From Mastacembelus armatus (Eukaryota; Chordata; Actinopteri; Synbranchiformes; Mastacembelidae), in the NCBI RefSeq assembly GCF_900324485.2, contig NC_046638.1, positions 1,328,673 through 1,392,672 of the forward strand: 64,000 bases of DNA, in the 5' to 3' direction. The translations under genes and the position numbers were made by a program. Shown here piece after piece: positions 1 through 12,240 of this stretch. Each line of letters opens with the position of its first letter. The first letter of the stretch is position 1. The notes below the pieces were generated by a model, which had not been told where the DNA came from, made no database searches, and was given only the letters and a program-made list of their open reading frames with translations.

Positions 1-1737
1 CCTCCGCCCACAGAGTCCAGTGAATGATTGAAGCAGTTGTCCCACCGCAGACAAACACTCAGTAATCATAAAATGAAGAATGTTTTCAGAAATCAATAAA
101 ATGAAAACCTGTCAAGACTAATTCAGCGTCTTTGGCAGCAGCTCCAGCTTCAGTCTCTACAGGCTCTGCACACATGGATCTATGCAGTTTATCCTGATCT
201 TCCTGACCCACAGCCTGATGGTGCGCTGCAGTGATGGGGTCAGGAGCTGATGTTCTCCAGACAAAGTGTTTGGGCTTTGGTCTGTGTCTGTTTCCTCCTG
301 CTCTCAGATCCTTTAGATGCTGTTTGACAAACTTCTCATCTGCCTTTTCCTCAGAGACTCAGTCTGACTGATGGAGCTTCTCCATCTCTGCAGAGGACTT
401 ATGAAGCTCTGTTACAGGGGCCGCTGGGTCTCAGTCTCCCTGACCGAGGCCCAAGTTCTGCTGGTTCCAGACTTCTTTTATTTCCCAGTGACTGAGGCCA
501 TTGCGTTCCTGGGGACACTCAGCGCTTGAGAGCTGGTTTTAGCCTTTGGTCCTGGTCTCTGTCTCAGCACAGTCTGATCTACAAAGAGTTCCTGGACTTG
601 ATGTTCTGGTTTCTGTCCTGACCTGCAGAGTGAACTGTGGGCCCTTATATACACAGGAGTAAAGTCTGTCCAATCAAATTAGTTGGTACCAGGTGGACTC
701 CAGTCTGGTTCTGGACACATGTCAAAGAGTTTACATCCACAGGGATGGATCTGAAGACTGAAACCACAGATTACAAGTTTTTGATTTTTAAGACAGGCAG
801 GTTATCACTGTTGCCTCACAGCAAGAAGGTTCCTGGTTTGAAACCCATCAGGGTTTTCTCCAGGTACTCTGGTTTCCTCCCACAGTCCAAAAACATGTAT
901 GTCGGGTTGATTGGTGACTCTAAATTGCCCATAGGAGTGAGTGTGAGTGTGTGAGGTTGTTTGTCTCTATGTGGCCCTGTGATGGACTGGGGACCTGTCC
1001 AGGGTGGACCCCTGTCTTTCACCCAAAGAGAGCTGGGATAGACTCCAGCTGATCCCTGGGACCCTGGTTAGGACTAAGTGGGTCTAGATGATGGATGGAT
1101 TGTTAAGGCCTTTTCTTTCTAAAACCAGGGGATGTCTGAATTTTAGGGATGTGTCTAAATTGACAGATCAGTGCAGGTGAAATGAAAGACTCTGACCAGA
1201 CAATGTGGGATTGTTTAGAGTAACTTAGTGGGTCATTGAGAGTTTAAGGGCCCTGGTCAACATCCACACACTGATTAGATTAACAGTAAAGTGTAAAGTG
1301 AGAAGAGCAAAATAAAGTTACTCACCATCTGAAGAACTTCATGCTGCTGCTGCTTCGTTTGCAATAACCAACATTGTGAGGGAGCAGCAGGGTGAAGAAC
1401 ATATTTGGTAAAACTATTCTACAGGTATGGAAGGAAAACCATGAAGTGGAGAGAAGAGAGAGGATTTCTGCTGACACTTATCTAAAGATCAGCATCGAGA
1501 AGACATTTCTAATTAACTGCTCATGTTTAAGTTTAGTGCCTGAATCACCTCTGACCCTTCACAGCCACATTTCCAAACATCTTCTGGAAAAAAAACTGCA
1601 TCATCACTGCATTTCCTTATTCCAAAAACAAATTTAATGGCACAGGTTTTTCCAACCCCATGAAAAAGGGCAGATGAACCAGGGCAAAGAGAAGCTCAGG
1701 CATAAGGTGAAAGTGAAAACAGAGATTCAAAAAGTCT
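1..1737. other. Gene-free flank downstream of troponin gene A
   Basis: No coding region is supported here. The stretch contains a SINE fragment (791-1105). From 375 on it has a near-identical partner at 11826-15029. Gene A's transcript should end in this region, but I see no perfect AATAAA on the minus strand in the first 400 bases after its stop. Confidence 0.6.
791..1105 (+). mobile_element. tRNA-like SINE, internally deleted copy
   Basis: The head has a tRNA-like part with an A-box-like segment and the B-box-like string GGTTTGAAACC. The body and a GATGGATGG-type 3' tail follow. The partner at 12241-12606 is more complete; this copy lacks about 15 bp near the A box and about 50 bp after the B box. 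Its tail resembles the 3' ends of RTE-type LINEs of fish, which is an inference from memory. Confidence 0.6.
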
Positions 1738-3586
1738 TTACGAAGCCTCGAACATCTTCTTCCTGTCAGCTTTGTCCTCAATGTTCTTGCGCCAGTCTCC
1801 GATGGCCTCGACAGCCTGAAGGATGAACAGATTCAACACAGGGATGCAGGTCACGTTCGTCACCATGGAAACGCCTACAATGATCGTGTCCCTTGGACTC
1901 ACCTCCTCTTTGACCTCTTTCTTCACCTGCTTCAGGTTGGCCCTCAGGTCCATGTTCACCTTGTGCCTGGAGCCCAGCAGAGCCTGCAGCATGGCGTCAG
2001 CGGACATACGCACTTTCTTCAGGGCGGGTTTCTTCACTCCGGCCAACTCGATCACCTTCATCTTCAGATCCTCAATCTGCAAACACAGACAGAGCCTAAA
2101 GGACTGTACGAACCCTGACCTGAAGACTCAGCAGATAACTAAAATGTTCCAGTTCCATCAATTTCATCATAATTCCCTGTCAAATAATGTCTTAGGCTGG
2201 GATTAAGGACTTAAGGGTTTAGGTTAGTGGTCAGGGTAAGGGTTAGGTCCATCATTAAGAACTAGGGCTAGGAGGTAGGTTAAGGTTAAGGTTTTGGGTC
2301 AGGGGTAAGGATCAGGGTCAGAGTTAAGGGTTAGGGTTTTCTGCAGGGAAAGGGAGTGTGTAAGAGAAGGGACACAAGCAATAACCCAGAGGCCATGTCA
2401 GTTTAGAGAATAGAGGTGTTTGAGGGTTCATGAGGTGAGAGATACCAGTGGAGCTACTTGGTTTGGCAGCTGGATTTTGTCCTTCACAGATCCAGGACCT
2501 GCTGCTTAGTATATAGGCCAGGGGTCTCCAAACATGGTCCTCGGGCTCTACTGTCCTGCAGGTTTCCAAAGTATCCCTGCCCTTCCAGTTTTATGATTGG
2601 CTGAACACACCTGATCCAGGTAATTAGCAGTGGGTAGGGCAGGGAAACCTAGCAGGATGGTAGCGCTCGAGGACCAGGGTTGGAGACCCCTGCTTTAGGC
2701 TAATAAAGCTTTTTAGGCTCAGAGTCTGACAGGCCTCAACTCTGATTTAACAAAAAAGGCTATTTCCACTGTGGTCGGATGGGCCTTTTTAGATCAGGCC
2801 ACATGTTGAGGGGTCACAAACACAGGACCATTATCTAACTCCAGAGTCCAAAACAGACTGTGGCACATTAAAAACTAGAGGGTTGCAACATATCAGAACA
2901 ACCATCCACATCACATGACACCAGGTGTGTCTACCTCTTTGTTTGCCTTTGTTACTTTGGTTTCAGTGTCGTATCTTTCCTCGTCAATCTTGTCGATGGC
3001 CTGGTGCAGCTTTTTGCAGAAATCCTGTCGATGACACAAGAAATCAGATTTCCTCATAAAATCAGCCCATCACAACCTCAGCTCCTATTTTTTATCGTTT
3101 GTGTTTTTACCATCAGAGCCGCCTGGTCCCCGCTCAGGTCGAGCGAAGGGCATTGCTCTGCTAAATAAGCTTCTTTGGCAGCTGCAGTTTCTTTAGCTTC
3201 TGCCTCCAGCAGGCCAGCGGCGATTTGCAGCATCAAGCTCTGCAGGACAAAGAAGTGATTCCATCAACATTTCTTATTTTTCTTTAAGCTGCAATAACAG
3301 ACAGCAAACAGGTTCAACACCAAGCTCGAAGCACTGACATCACTAAAGTGAATAGCACATTTATACATCCAGAGCAGCATGTGGGGAAAATGTTTTCAGG
3401 AAAATGATGGAAGTTCTGCTAACGGAGTCGTACCTTGAGGTGATGCCTGCGGCTCGACGTCATCTTCTTCCCCCTGCAGTCAGTGAAAACATGATATTAA
3501 CAACAACCTTCAGAGATTCTCCTGTTCATCTGCAACATCAGGCTAAATGTTAAACAGTGACAGTAATTCAACACTTACTCAGACAT
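1738..3586 (-). CDS. tnni2-like: Troponin I, fast skeletal type (paralogue A), 172 aa
   Basis: This is an inhibitory subunit of the troponin complex. It binds actin-tropomyosin and troponin C and blocks myosin access at low Ca2+. Coding exons on the minus strand are 3579-3586, 3434-3473, 3111-3239, 2935-3024, 1903-2076 and 1738-1815. All joints are GT-AG and the phases agree. The N-terminus reads MSEGKKMTSSRRHHLK and there is no cardiac extension. Residues 17-59 form the first IT-arm helix, ending with AEQCPSLDLSGDQAALM. The inhibitory and switch region ([20 protein letters not shown]) follows, then [12 protein letters not shown], then [20 protein letters not shown]. Compared with TNNI2 it lacks one residue in the inhibitory peptide and three near the C-terminus. 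It has an extra Gly at position 4 that B lacks. The noncoding first exon lies near 4568. Confidence 0.94.
2190..2338 (+). repeat. Degenerate TTAGGG-like tract in a troponin intron
   Basis: The tract is rich in TTAGG, AGGGTTAGG and AAGGTTAAGG variants without a strict period. It lies in the intron between the second-last and third-last coding exons of gene A. It resembles a decayed interstitial telomere-like satellite. Confidence 0.6.
2519..2692. mobile_element. hAT-like MITE
   Basis: Terminal inverted repeats begin CAGGGGTCTCCAA and end TTGGAGACCCCTG, with further matching GGTCCTCG / CGAGGACC just inside. The flanking 8-bp strings (atataggc and ctttaggc) match at 6 of 8 positions, as expected for an old hAT 8-bp target duplication. 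The element is about 174 bp, noncoding, and sits in an intron of troponin gene A. Confidence 0.7.
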
Positions 3587-4567
3587 CTTGGCTTCTTTTT
3601 AGTCTCAGACTCTGTTCATATTCAAAACCAAGAGGAAAGCCAGAACAAAAACATGAGAATTGAAAAAAACAATATTTTAGTGATTTAAAAACATAAGTTG
3701 TGCCCTTGTGTGGAAATAAATTACTATTCACATTAATGATCACGTATCAGTTCTATTTTTCCATCAAAATGAACACTAAGTTACTGTAATGACAAACTTC
3801 AGAATTAGAGACAATAAAGGTTTAATTTATTCATTATATCTGGACAAACTGCAGCTGTTTCATTTCTCTGTTGTAATAATAGAAACTTCAGGATTCAGGA
3901 TCCAAAAAATCCTGAGGTCACCAGGGTCAAAGGTCAGCACTGATATTTACGATGAGCTTTCTATAAGCAGTAACATGGAACGAACTAGCACCACCGGCGA
4001 GACATCTGATGGTTGAAACACATCAGTTTAAAACCAAAGTTTTAGCTTCCATTAACATTTTGACTCTTTTCCCTCAGCTGAGCCCTGATGAATCAATCCA
4101 GCCAGCAGGGACAAAGAAGATGATGTCTTTTGTTTTTGATTCAACAGGTTATGGAGAGAAATAGAAAAACCATCCATAACTTGTTCAGGAGCTCAGTGTG
4201 AGGCTAAAACTCAGATTTAACATTGAAGTCAAACAGGAAAACAAGTCAAATGTTTGAAATGAAAACAGGAAATCCTCCTGTGTTTATCCATTAATGTGGG
4301 GACCTTTTATTTAACTTTGAAAGGACTGTTGCACTCACCACACAATGTGAACGTACAAAGTCTACAACAGTAAGAAACCAGGCCCAGAACACACAGACCT
4401 TCAAGTACTCACACATCTAATTAATATTAATGCTGCCATGTGTTTAATATTACAACATATGAACGTTGGCCCATCAGGCCTAGACTTCTAAGGGTTAAAA
4501 CTCTTTTGGCAAAGAGCATCAGCTTCACTTTAGCCACAAAACCCACAAAGTAAAAGTATTTTCTCAC

Positions 4568-4710
4568 CTACAAAGTGACGATGAGGATGGCAGCAGAGAC
4601 TAGCTGCAGGACGGGCAGACGGTGATGAGGTCTCAGGCTGAAGCCTGGTGTCCATGGGAGGTATATATGGTCTTGGACAGGGTTTTGGAGGTCCTTCTTT
4701 TATGGCCATG
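4568..4710 (-). promoter_or_regulatory. Promoter and noncoding exon 1 of troponin gene A
   Basis: On the minus strand a TATA-like ATATATAC (4662-4667 core) lies about 37 bp downstream of a CCATAAAA motif (4698-4704). A predicted noncoding exon ends at 4568 before GTGAGAAAA. The same TATA, CCATAAA and donor arrangement occurs upstream of the other four troponin genes. The start site near 4632 is inferred from the TATA position. Confidence 0.6.
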
Positions 4711-6488
4711 AGCAACCAGGAGCACAACCAGGCCAAAAAGTGCCTGAAATACCTTCATCCTTTGACCGTTCATCCTGTAAATCTTCCATGTGCTCAGCAG
4801 TCGTCAGAGGGGCAGGTGCTATCTGGACATGCAGATAAAAATAAAGACATAATAAACCAGAAAATCCAGGATCAGATTCTGTCTCCTGTGTTCAGTCTTA
4901 ATACATTTCACAAGGTTTGTTTAAATACCTCTCTCTCTCAGCACATTCACAATACAGCATTTTATCTATTAAATACATGAAATAGCATAATAGCTATTTG
5001 AACCTAATATCTAATTGTCTGTCTGTATTTTCTCTATTTGTCTGCATGACACTATTTTGCTTGGTCACTTCCTTCAGCTTCTTATCTTGTGTCTCTTCGT
5101 GTCTTTGCCTACTCACCTGCTGTGTAACGTGGACAGGAAGTGCTTCATGTGCAGAGACGTGTCAGAAACTGGCTGCAGAAGAAAGTTTAAAAATGAACTT
5201 AATTCTTAACGTACAACATAATATATTGGTCATGTTCTAAATGGTTCTACAGATTCAAAAGAAGAAACTTGGAATGACTGACCTTCAGGGACTGTCCCTT
5301 CAGTTTGAGCTGGATTCAGATGCAGCAACTGAAGACAACAAAGAAAACAAAAATCACGTTCTCTTTGTATAAAGGTAGATTTACTGAAAACAGTGAGAAT
5401 AAGAAGCTGACACCACTCACCTCCTGTGTCCGACTCTGAGCCATTAGAAAATAATCAGGCGCCATCAACTCAGTAATAATCAGATATTTATAGGACAAAA
5501 TGTCAGATTAAAGCGTCCAAAAACAGAAACCATTTATCCCCCCACTCCCCTTTAAAAAAACAAAGAAAAACAATAAATAAATAAATAATTTTTAGTAGAA
5601 TAAAAACAACAAAACCAGAAAAACAAGATTTTGTGTGAAATACCTCCTGAAAGTAAAACCATGTGTGTTGGTGGTTCTTTGTTCTGGATTTTTTTAGGAT
5701 CTTTGTCCACAAATCTGACTTTTAATGTTTAACTGAGAAGAAAGTGTCCAGAGACATGATCCAAACGTGGCCTGAGCAGCTGCCAAAGAGGGTTGGACTC
5801 ACTGAACAGGCATGAAGTCCTGTACTGACCCCGTGTGGTCGGCAGGGACCCTCTGTTCTCTGAGGTCTCTGATCTGCACCAACACAGCAGGGTTTATATT
5901 TAGACTCAATTTAGCACAAGATGTAACTTCTGCTCATGGTTTACTAAAATAATTGAGTTAGATTCTGGCAAAGGTTCCGTACCAGGTTTCAAACCAGGAA
6001 CCCTCTTGCTGTGAGGCAACAGTGCCAACCACTAAACCACCACGCTGCCCTCTTTCAAGACATATTTGGGTAAATATGTTGTATATAAGTTAATTTCTAG
6101 TGTTGATGGATATTGTGTCTTGTCCCTCACTGACGTAACACAGCACTACAAAGAGGACAACACAACTTCATTAATGCTGGACGCCCTCAAACACAACTCA
6201 GGTCTCACAAGCTTCAGCAACACTAAGGGGTTTTTTTTCTGCTTAACGTGAATTTTAATTAAAGAGAAAACAAGCTTTGTTATTGTGACATTTTATCTTT
6301 TACATTTGGGTTACAAAATAAAGTCCGATGTTTGAGCGAGAGATGAGACTAAACGATAATCTGAACTACTCAATATACAAATGTACAGTGAGAACAAGCT
6401 GAAAGTGACAGATTTAATGAGACAAGATATTTCAATTCCATAGAAACGCTAACAGCCCAGAGAAACTACAAGAGCAGAGATAAACTGT
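4711..6488. other. Gene-free stretch between troponin genes A and B
   Basis: No coding region is supported. A SINE head on the minus strand (about 5971-6058, tRNA-like boxes) is shared with unit 2 at about 16000-16088. From 5038 on the sequence matches 15071 onward. B's 3' untranslated region should lie at the right end; ATTAAA on the minus strand near 6254 is a possible polyA signal. Confidence 0.6.
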
Positions 6489-8839
6489 TTAGGAGGCCTC
6501 GAACATCTTCTTCCTGTCAGCCTTGTCCTCAATGTTCTTACGCCAGTCGCCAACGGCCTCTGCAGGCTGCAGGACACAAACAGTCACAGTCAGCAGGTGT
6601 CAGCAGCTCTAACTGGTTAAAGCCGCTTCCTGTCCCACCGTGCACCTGTACACTCACCTCCTCCTTCACCTCCTTCTTCACCTGCTTCAGGTTGGCCCTC
6701 AGGTCCAGGTTGACTGTGTGTTTGGAGCCCAGCAGAGCTTTGAGCATGGCATCAGCGGTCATACGCACCTTCCTCAGAGCAGGTTTCTTCAGCCCGGCAA
6801 GGTCGATCACCTTCATTTTCAGGTCATCAATCTAAGAGCAACCAAGTAGTTTAAAGGTGAACTCAAACCAAAAGCAGCACGGTGGTTTGGTTTACAGCCA
6901 ACATGTGATGCTTTCATGACTGTTGGCTGGATCACAGCAGCTACTTCTACTGGTATTTTGGAGAGTTTGATATTTATCAGCTTTGGACTCTTCCATTTTA
7001 AGAAACTAATATGAAAGATTTGGCGGCATCTAGTGTTGAGATTGCAGAATGCAACCTTCTGAGCACCCTTCCCACCCCACCGAGTCCAGGAACCTTTAAA
7101 TTTATTACATCCATCTATGAAATGATGAAAAATGAAATTAAAGTTAGAAATTAACTAAAGGGATGCAGCCTTTAGGTAAAACAATGGATGTTAACTCCTT
7201 TGACACATTTTGTTAAAGTTGCTTACAAAGGAAAAGAAATAAATACATCCCTACAGCATTAATCTTTATTATTCTTCAAATCTTAAAGTTTTTCATGTGA
7301 CACGATTCATTTTAAGTTTATGAAATAAAGAACAACTATATTGTTTTTTTTAACAGCTAAATACCACTAGCTAGTTTTGACACAACCACACCCTCAACAG
7401 GCTGAACACACAGATTACAGTGTTTTTACAAATTTAAGGTTTTTGTTGTTTTTTTTAGCTCACTGTTGTTTGATATTGAAACTTAAAAACCACGTGACAT
7501 GTTCACTAAATGACAACAGTGAACTGAATTCAAACAGTTCAGGACGTGTCCACGTAGCGAAGAGGCTAACAAGGCCATGCAGCCCTTTGGCTAATTACAC
7601 TCATGTAGACAACAGCCGAGCAGCTGTGGAGCAGGAGGAGGTGTACCTCTTTGTCAGCCTTGCCCACTTTGCCCGCCAGGTCGTACCTCTCTTCGTCTAC
7701 TTTGTCGATGAGGGCGTGCAGCTTTTTGCAGGTTTCCTAAATGAAAAGAAAGATGACCAACTGAAAACAGCCCTTCACTGATGGGTGTTGTACTTCAAAT
7801 AAGTGATAATAGTAAAGACATCTGACATAATATGTTGTATTTGACAGCCAAGTAAAAAAAGACATCATCTGCATAAAATCAGATAAAACAAATGAAAGAA
7901 CTGTATCCTCAATGATTCCTACAGTCAGCTCTGTTTTAAGGTAAAAGTCGATTCCTGTGGAGTGTAGATGTATGAAACACGTCTCCAATAAATAACTAAA
8001 AACTGAAGCCATGGCGTGGCTCACCATGAGGGTGGCTTGGTTTCCGCCCAGGTTGGGTGGAGGGCAGTGTTCAGCCAGGTAGGCCTCCTTGGCAGCTGCT
8101 ACGTCCTTTTTCTCCTGTTCAATCCAGCCTGCTGCGATCTGCAGAATCACACTCTGCAACACAGAAGAAAAAGGCTGAAGCACCTGAGATAATGTTCATT
8201 TTAACATTTCATTCAGCAGGTTTCTGGTCCCATTAAGCTTCTTCTCTAAATGTGGACATTAATTTGATTTCACACAATCCAATGCAATTACACATTTTGA
8301 TGCTAAAAAGAAGCTTTCGGTCTCATCTGTCAGGTCTCGTTACTGAGGGACCTCCACAGTAACACCAGTATACGTTTGCAGCAACAATACTGACACATTG
8401 GGGCCAAATCGTTTCAGGATCAGTTTCCTGAGTCCAGGTGGGTCTGAGCTCTACGTCATACCTTCAGATGATGCCTGCGGCTCGAAGTCATCTTTTTTCT
8501 GTGAAGAGCACAAACATCACTGTTAGTGTCCAGTTGACTCATCCAGCTGCTCTAAAACTGACAGGTGGAAAATGACTCTGGATCAGTTTTGGAAGAGTTT
8601 GTTAATATTGGTGCTTTTTTTCATACTCTGAAAAACTCCTTTCTCCTCAGGCACTCCATCATTTATCATTTCTTTTCTTTCCTCAACCTCACTTCTTTAT
8701 TTTTTTCCTATTCTCCCAAATTTTCTTCATATTTATAATTTATTCGTATTTTCTCAACAGTTCATTTTCATATTTAATCACCATTTTTAAACTAAATATC
8801 AATAAATCAATAAACAAGAGTCAACACTTACTCAGACAT
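6489..8839 (-). CDS. tnni2-like: Troponin I, fast skeletal type (paralogue B), 171 aa
   Basis: This is a thin-filament inhibitory subunit. Coding exons on the minus strand are 8832-8839, 8462-8498, 8025-8153, 7647-7736, 6658-6831 and 6489-6566. The total is 516 bp in frame with GT-AG joints. The N-terminus is MSEKKMTSSRRHHLK. The first helix starts SVILQIAAGWIEQEKKD and ends CPPPNLGGNQATLM. The inhibitory region is LKKPALRKVRMTADAML, then [12 protein letters not shown], and the C-terminus is [20 protein letters not shown]. As in A, one inhibitory residue and the GM-G residues near the end are missing. The 5' end of exon 2 (start 8864) follows CTTCTCAG. The near-identical tandem copy B2 lies at 16934-19502, but 10 residues differ. 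Confidence 0.95.
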
Positions 8840-8864
8840 GTTGGTGGTTTCTTGTCTTCACAAC

Positions 8865-10076
8865 CTGAGAAGAGATGATCAGAACTTTAGAAAAACTGAT
8901 GGAGACACTGAGAATCATCTCCTCTGCGTTTAAATATCTGACAGAAACGTGATCTATTTGAACAGTTGATGAGCGGCCGAGTGGTGACAGAGCTAAGTTT
9001 GGAGTTGGGGTCAAGTGTCGGCCCTGATGGCTCCATTACAAGGGTTCAAAACTAAATATCCTCAGGGAGTTAACACTTCAATTCCTTTCGTGGGGCAGAA
9101 TGTGCTGCAGCAGCACTTTGGCCGCCAACAGCAGCCACTGCACAAACACTGCAAAAACAAACCTGCCACAACAAGTCAGCCACACTCAGAGTCATGTTTC
9201 TGGAGTTGTTTTAGCTAAAAATACTGTCTGAACCTCCAAACACTCAACAACTCAGCACGCAGGAAGGAAAAGGCTCAAGAAGTGACTGAAGTAACAGAAT
9301 CAGGCAGAAATACAAATGCTTTAAAAAAGACAAGGTGAAAACTATTTACAGGAAATCAACAAGTCGAGTAGCCAAATAGAAAAAATGTTTCTAAGAGCTT
9401 TTTAAAATACACTGTCGTCATAAATCATTGAGTTTCATCCTTTTTTCTACCTGTAATCTCTCCCACACGTTTAATATGACAACTGACTGTTCCTGCTGAA
9501 CATTTTTAATATTTCATGTTTTAATGAATGTATTAATTTTGGTTTAATGATTAATTGAATTGTGTTCTGGGCCAAAACTCCAGAAACTTCAGAATTTTCC
9601 TCAATCAGATCCTTTAACATGCACAATATAAGAAAATGTCAAAGCCAGAAAGCTCCAGTCCAAATGTAGATTAAATTAGTCAAATGCCATAAAAATAATA
9701 TTTGATATAGCAAATGATTGTAAAGTCCTAAAACCAGAGTGCATCTCCACACAAAAACAAAAACCCAGACCAGAGCGACGTGAATCCAGATGATCCAAAT
9801 TTCAGACCTTAACACTTTCCTCCAACATTAAACAGCTCAATGGCACAAAAAGCTAAAAAGCCAAAGCAGATCAACCTTTAAACCAATAAAATCCTCGTGC
9901 ATCCTCTGACATCACATAACCAGCTCGTCTCTTATTAACAAAGCCCTCAGGTCAGGACTCTTATCTCAGGTGAACAAAAACAACAATTTGACACAGCGGC
10001 CGTGTCGTATCGATTTACCAGCTCTCCTCAGACATGCAGAGAGCTGGGGAGGAGGAAGAGGAGAAACTGGTCTCAC
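8865..10076 (-). other. Intron 1 of troponin gene B, no gene seen
   Basis: This stretch lies between coding exon 2 and the predicted noncoding exon 1. It is AT-rich with no supported feature. Unit 2 has the matching intron at 19528-20534 with a few indels. Confidence 0.6.
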
Positions 10077-10226
10077 CTACGACGAACCAGAAAGTGGAGG
10101 AGCAGGGCAGCAATGACCAGTGGCAGTGGGAAGAAATCATCCACAGGGTGTATATATACGAGGGATCAGATATGGATATGGAGCTCCTGTTTATGGAAAT
10201 ACAGGATCCTCAGACCAATCGGCCAA
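10077..10226 (-). promoter_or_regulatory. Promoter and noncoding exon 1 of troponin gene B
   Basis: On the minus strand, in order: an inverted CCAAT (plus-strand CCAAT at 10215-10219), TTCCATAAAC (around 10188-10196), a TATATATA box (10151-10158), and a predicted short exon ending at 10077 with GTAG|GTGAGACC. The spacing matches the promoters of genes C and D to within a few bases. The start site near 10122 is inferred. Confidence 0.68.
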
Positions 10227-11825
10227 CAAGCTCCTGAAATATCATCATCCGCTGCCAACTTCTCCCTGTAAATCAGGCATCGCTGAGGAGGAGCCTGGTA
10301 TCATTTTAGGAATCTGCTGGAGGCCACTGGAGCGCTATAAAAGAGAGGAAAAGGATGATGATGATTCATATTCACTATAAAACCATCAGCCTGCAAACAT
10401 TTAACCACACAAAGACAGAGCTGGTGAAAGCAGCGGGTCAGCAGAGTCATTTCTGAGATATTGGGGAGTTGTTTTTGGCTGAAGGTGCTGGAGTTTAAAT
10501 GATCATTAACTGCAAATAAAGGGATTGTTTCCAGCCTGGATTCACAGAAACAAGGATTTGATGGGTTTTCTCTGCCCCCTCTGCATAAAAACAAATCCAG
10601 GACCCAGACCTGTTTCAGAACCATAAAATCATCCATCTGGTTTTGAAAAGGTCCAGTTCAGTTTAATAGACTGCATCACCATCTCATGATTGTGTAAAGT
10701 TAACACAAGTCAACCTCCAGGTGTCTTCAGGTCGCACAATCTGTTGCATCACAAACACAAACATCTCGTCACCGTTTGACACAGAGTTGGGATGAAAAGG
10801 ACACATCCTTTAAATCCTGTCCACAGCTCAGACCCTAGAGTCTTCCTGAGCTGGTCAGATTCACCTTCAGATTTCAGCAAAGAGTTTTCCTTGTGTGATA
10901 TATACACTGACATCTAGAGATAAAAACTCTTAGACATTCTCACAACATCAAGATTTGACCCAAAGATGAACAAAGGTCGTCCCTCGTTTTTGGAAGGTTG
11001 AACTATTACTGATCCAGACTTTATCGTTTCATAAGGAACAAAGACATGACTCTCAAATTGGATAGAAAAAAATGACACAAGTTCAATTTGACTGAGGACT
11101 TACACGTATCTGGACTTGGCAGATGGTCCACAAGAACCTTTGCAGTTTAGTATCATCCAACCATGAAAGGAAAGTCCCAGGAGTCGCAGGTGTCCACTCT
11201 GTCCTCCTCTCTGATCCATGTTCTCGTCAGTATCTCTACAGAACCAGAAAAAACATTTAACACAGCAGAACAAAAGTCCAGCTTGTTTTCTCTTGATTAT
11301 CAAAACCGAAGGTGAGATGAACCTCCACCGCTCTGCGTCTTTAGAAAAACGGGTTCAAAAGAGAGAAACCACCACCTGCATCTGATATCAGTCATTTTGC
11401 TCCAAATAAAGTGCTTAACAAGCTCACATTTCTGCCGTCTATAAATATCACATCATCATTTCATTTTAACTGCTGATCCCAGCCGAGCATCTGTCCTCAG
11501 AACGGCTTCCAGACCTTTCTCTGGCTGCAGAAGGCCCTCTCATATTAACACTTGTGCTATAAAAATATGGGGGCAGGATTGTGTGTAGGCAGGAAGTCAA
11601 ATTTTCCATTTGGATAATGTTACGTTAAGACCGACTCATTAAAATGTTCTTACTTAGGTTCTTCAGATTTCTTCAGGGGAGCATTTACCTGAACAGGTGG
11701 TTTCTGGGGTACAGGTGGTCCACCTTTGCAGAAACACATTTCAGTGTCTAGAGAACATTTAGAGAAACTGTTTTCTTTGGAGAAATTCTCAATATGATAA
11801 AATAATTTTAGTGAACTTTTGCTGC
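10227..11825. other. Gene-free stretch upstream of troponin gene B
   Basis: No coding region is supported. The block is nearly identical to 20684-22271. The duplication junction lies at 11818-11825. Confidence 0.6.
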
Positions 11826-12240
11826 AGCTTCTCCATCTCTGCAGAGGACTGATGAAGCTCTGTTACAGGGACTGCTGGATCTCAGTCTCCCTGACCGAGG
11901 CCCAAGTTCTGCTGGTTCCAGACTTCTTTTATTTTCCAGTGACTGAGGCCACTGTGTCTCCTAGGGAAACTCAGAGCTTGAGAACTGGTTTTATCCTCTG
12001 GTCCTGGTCTCTGTGTCAGCACAGTCTGATCTATTGAGTGTTCCTGGACTTGATGTGCTGATTTCTGTCCTGACCTGCAGAGTGAACTGTGGGCCCTTAT
12101 ATACACAGGAGTAAAGTCTGTCCAATCAAAACAGTTGGTCCCAGGTGGACTCCAGTCTGGTTCTGGACATATGTCAAAGAATTTGGATTCACAGGGATGG
12201 ATCTGAAAACTACAGATTACAGTTTTTGATTTTTAAGGCA

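Larger units (their letters stand above)
375..11817. repeat. Tandem segmental duplication, unit 1
   Basis: This block is repeated in direct orientation at 11826-22271. Base 375 pairs with 11826 and base 11817 pairs with 22271, beyond which the sequences diverge. The unit holds troponin genes A and B, B's promoter and noncoding first exon, and a SINE. Positions 1709-5037, which include all of gene A, have no partner in unit 2. The rest aligns nearly base for base by eye, so the duplication is fairly recent. Confidence 0.92.

Noticed and set aside
2190-2338. A true telomere end
   Set aside because: The repeat is short, degenerate and inside a gene; flanking sequence continues on both sides.
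10331-10341. Plus-strand TATA box (GCTATAAAAGAG) for a divergent gene
   Set aside because: No coding region or exon follows on the plus strand.
10002-10380. Overlapping plus-strand frames repeated at 20460-20838
   Set aside because: They are conserved only because the region is duplicated and holds the troponin promoter and first exon on the other strand.
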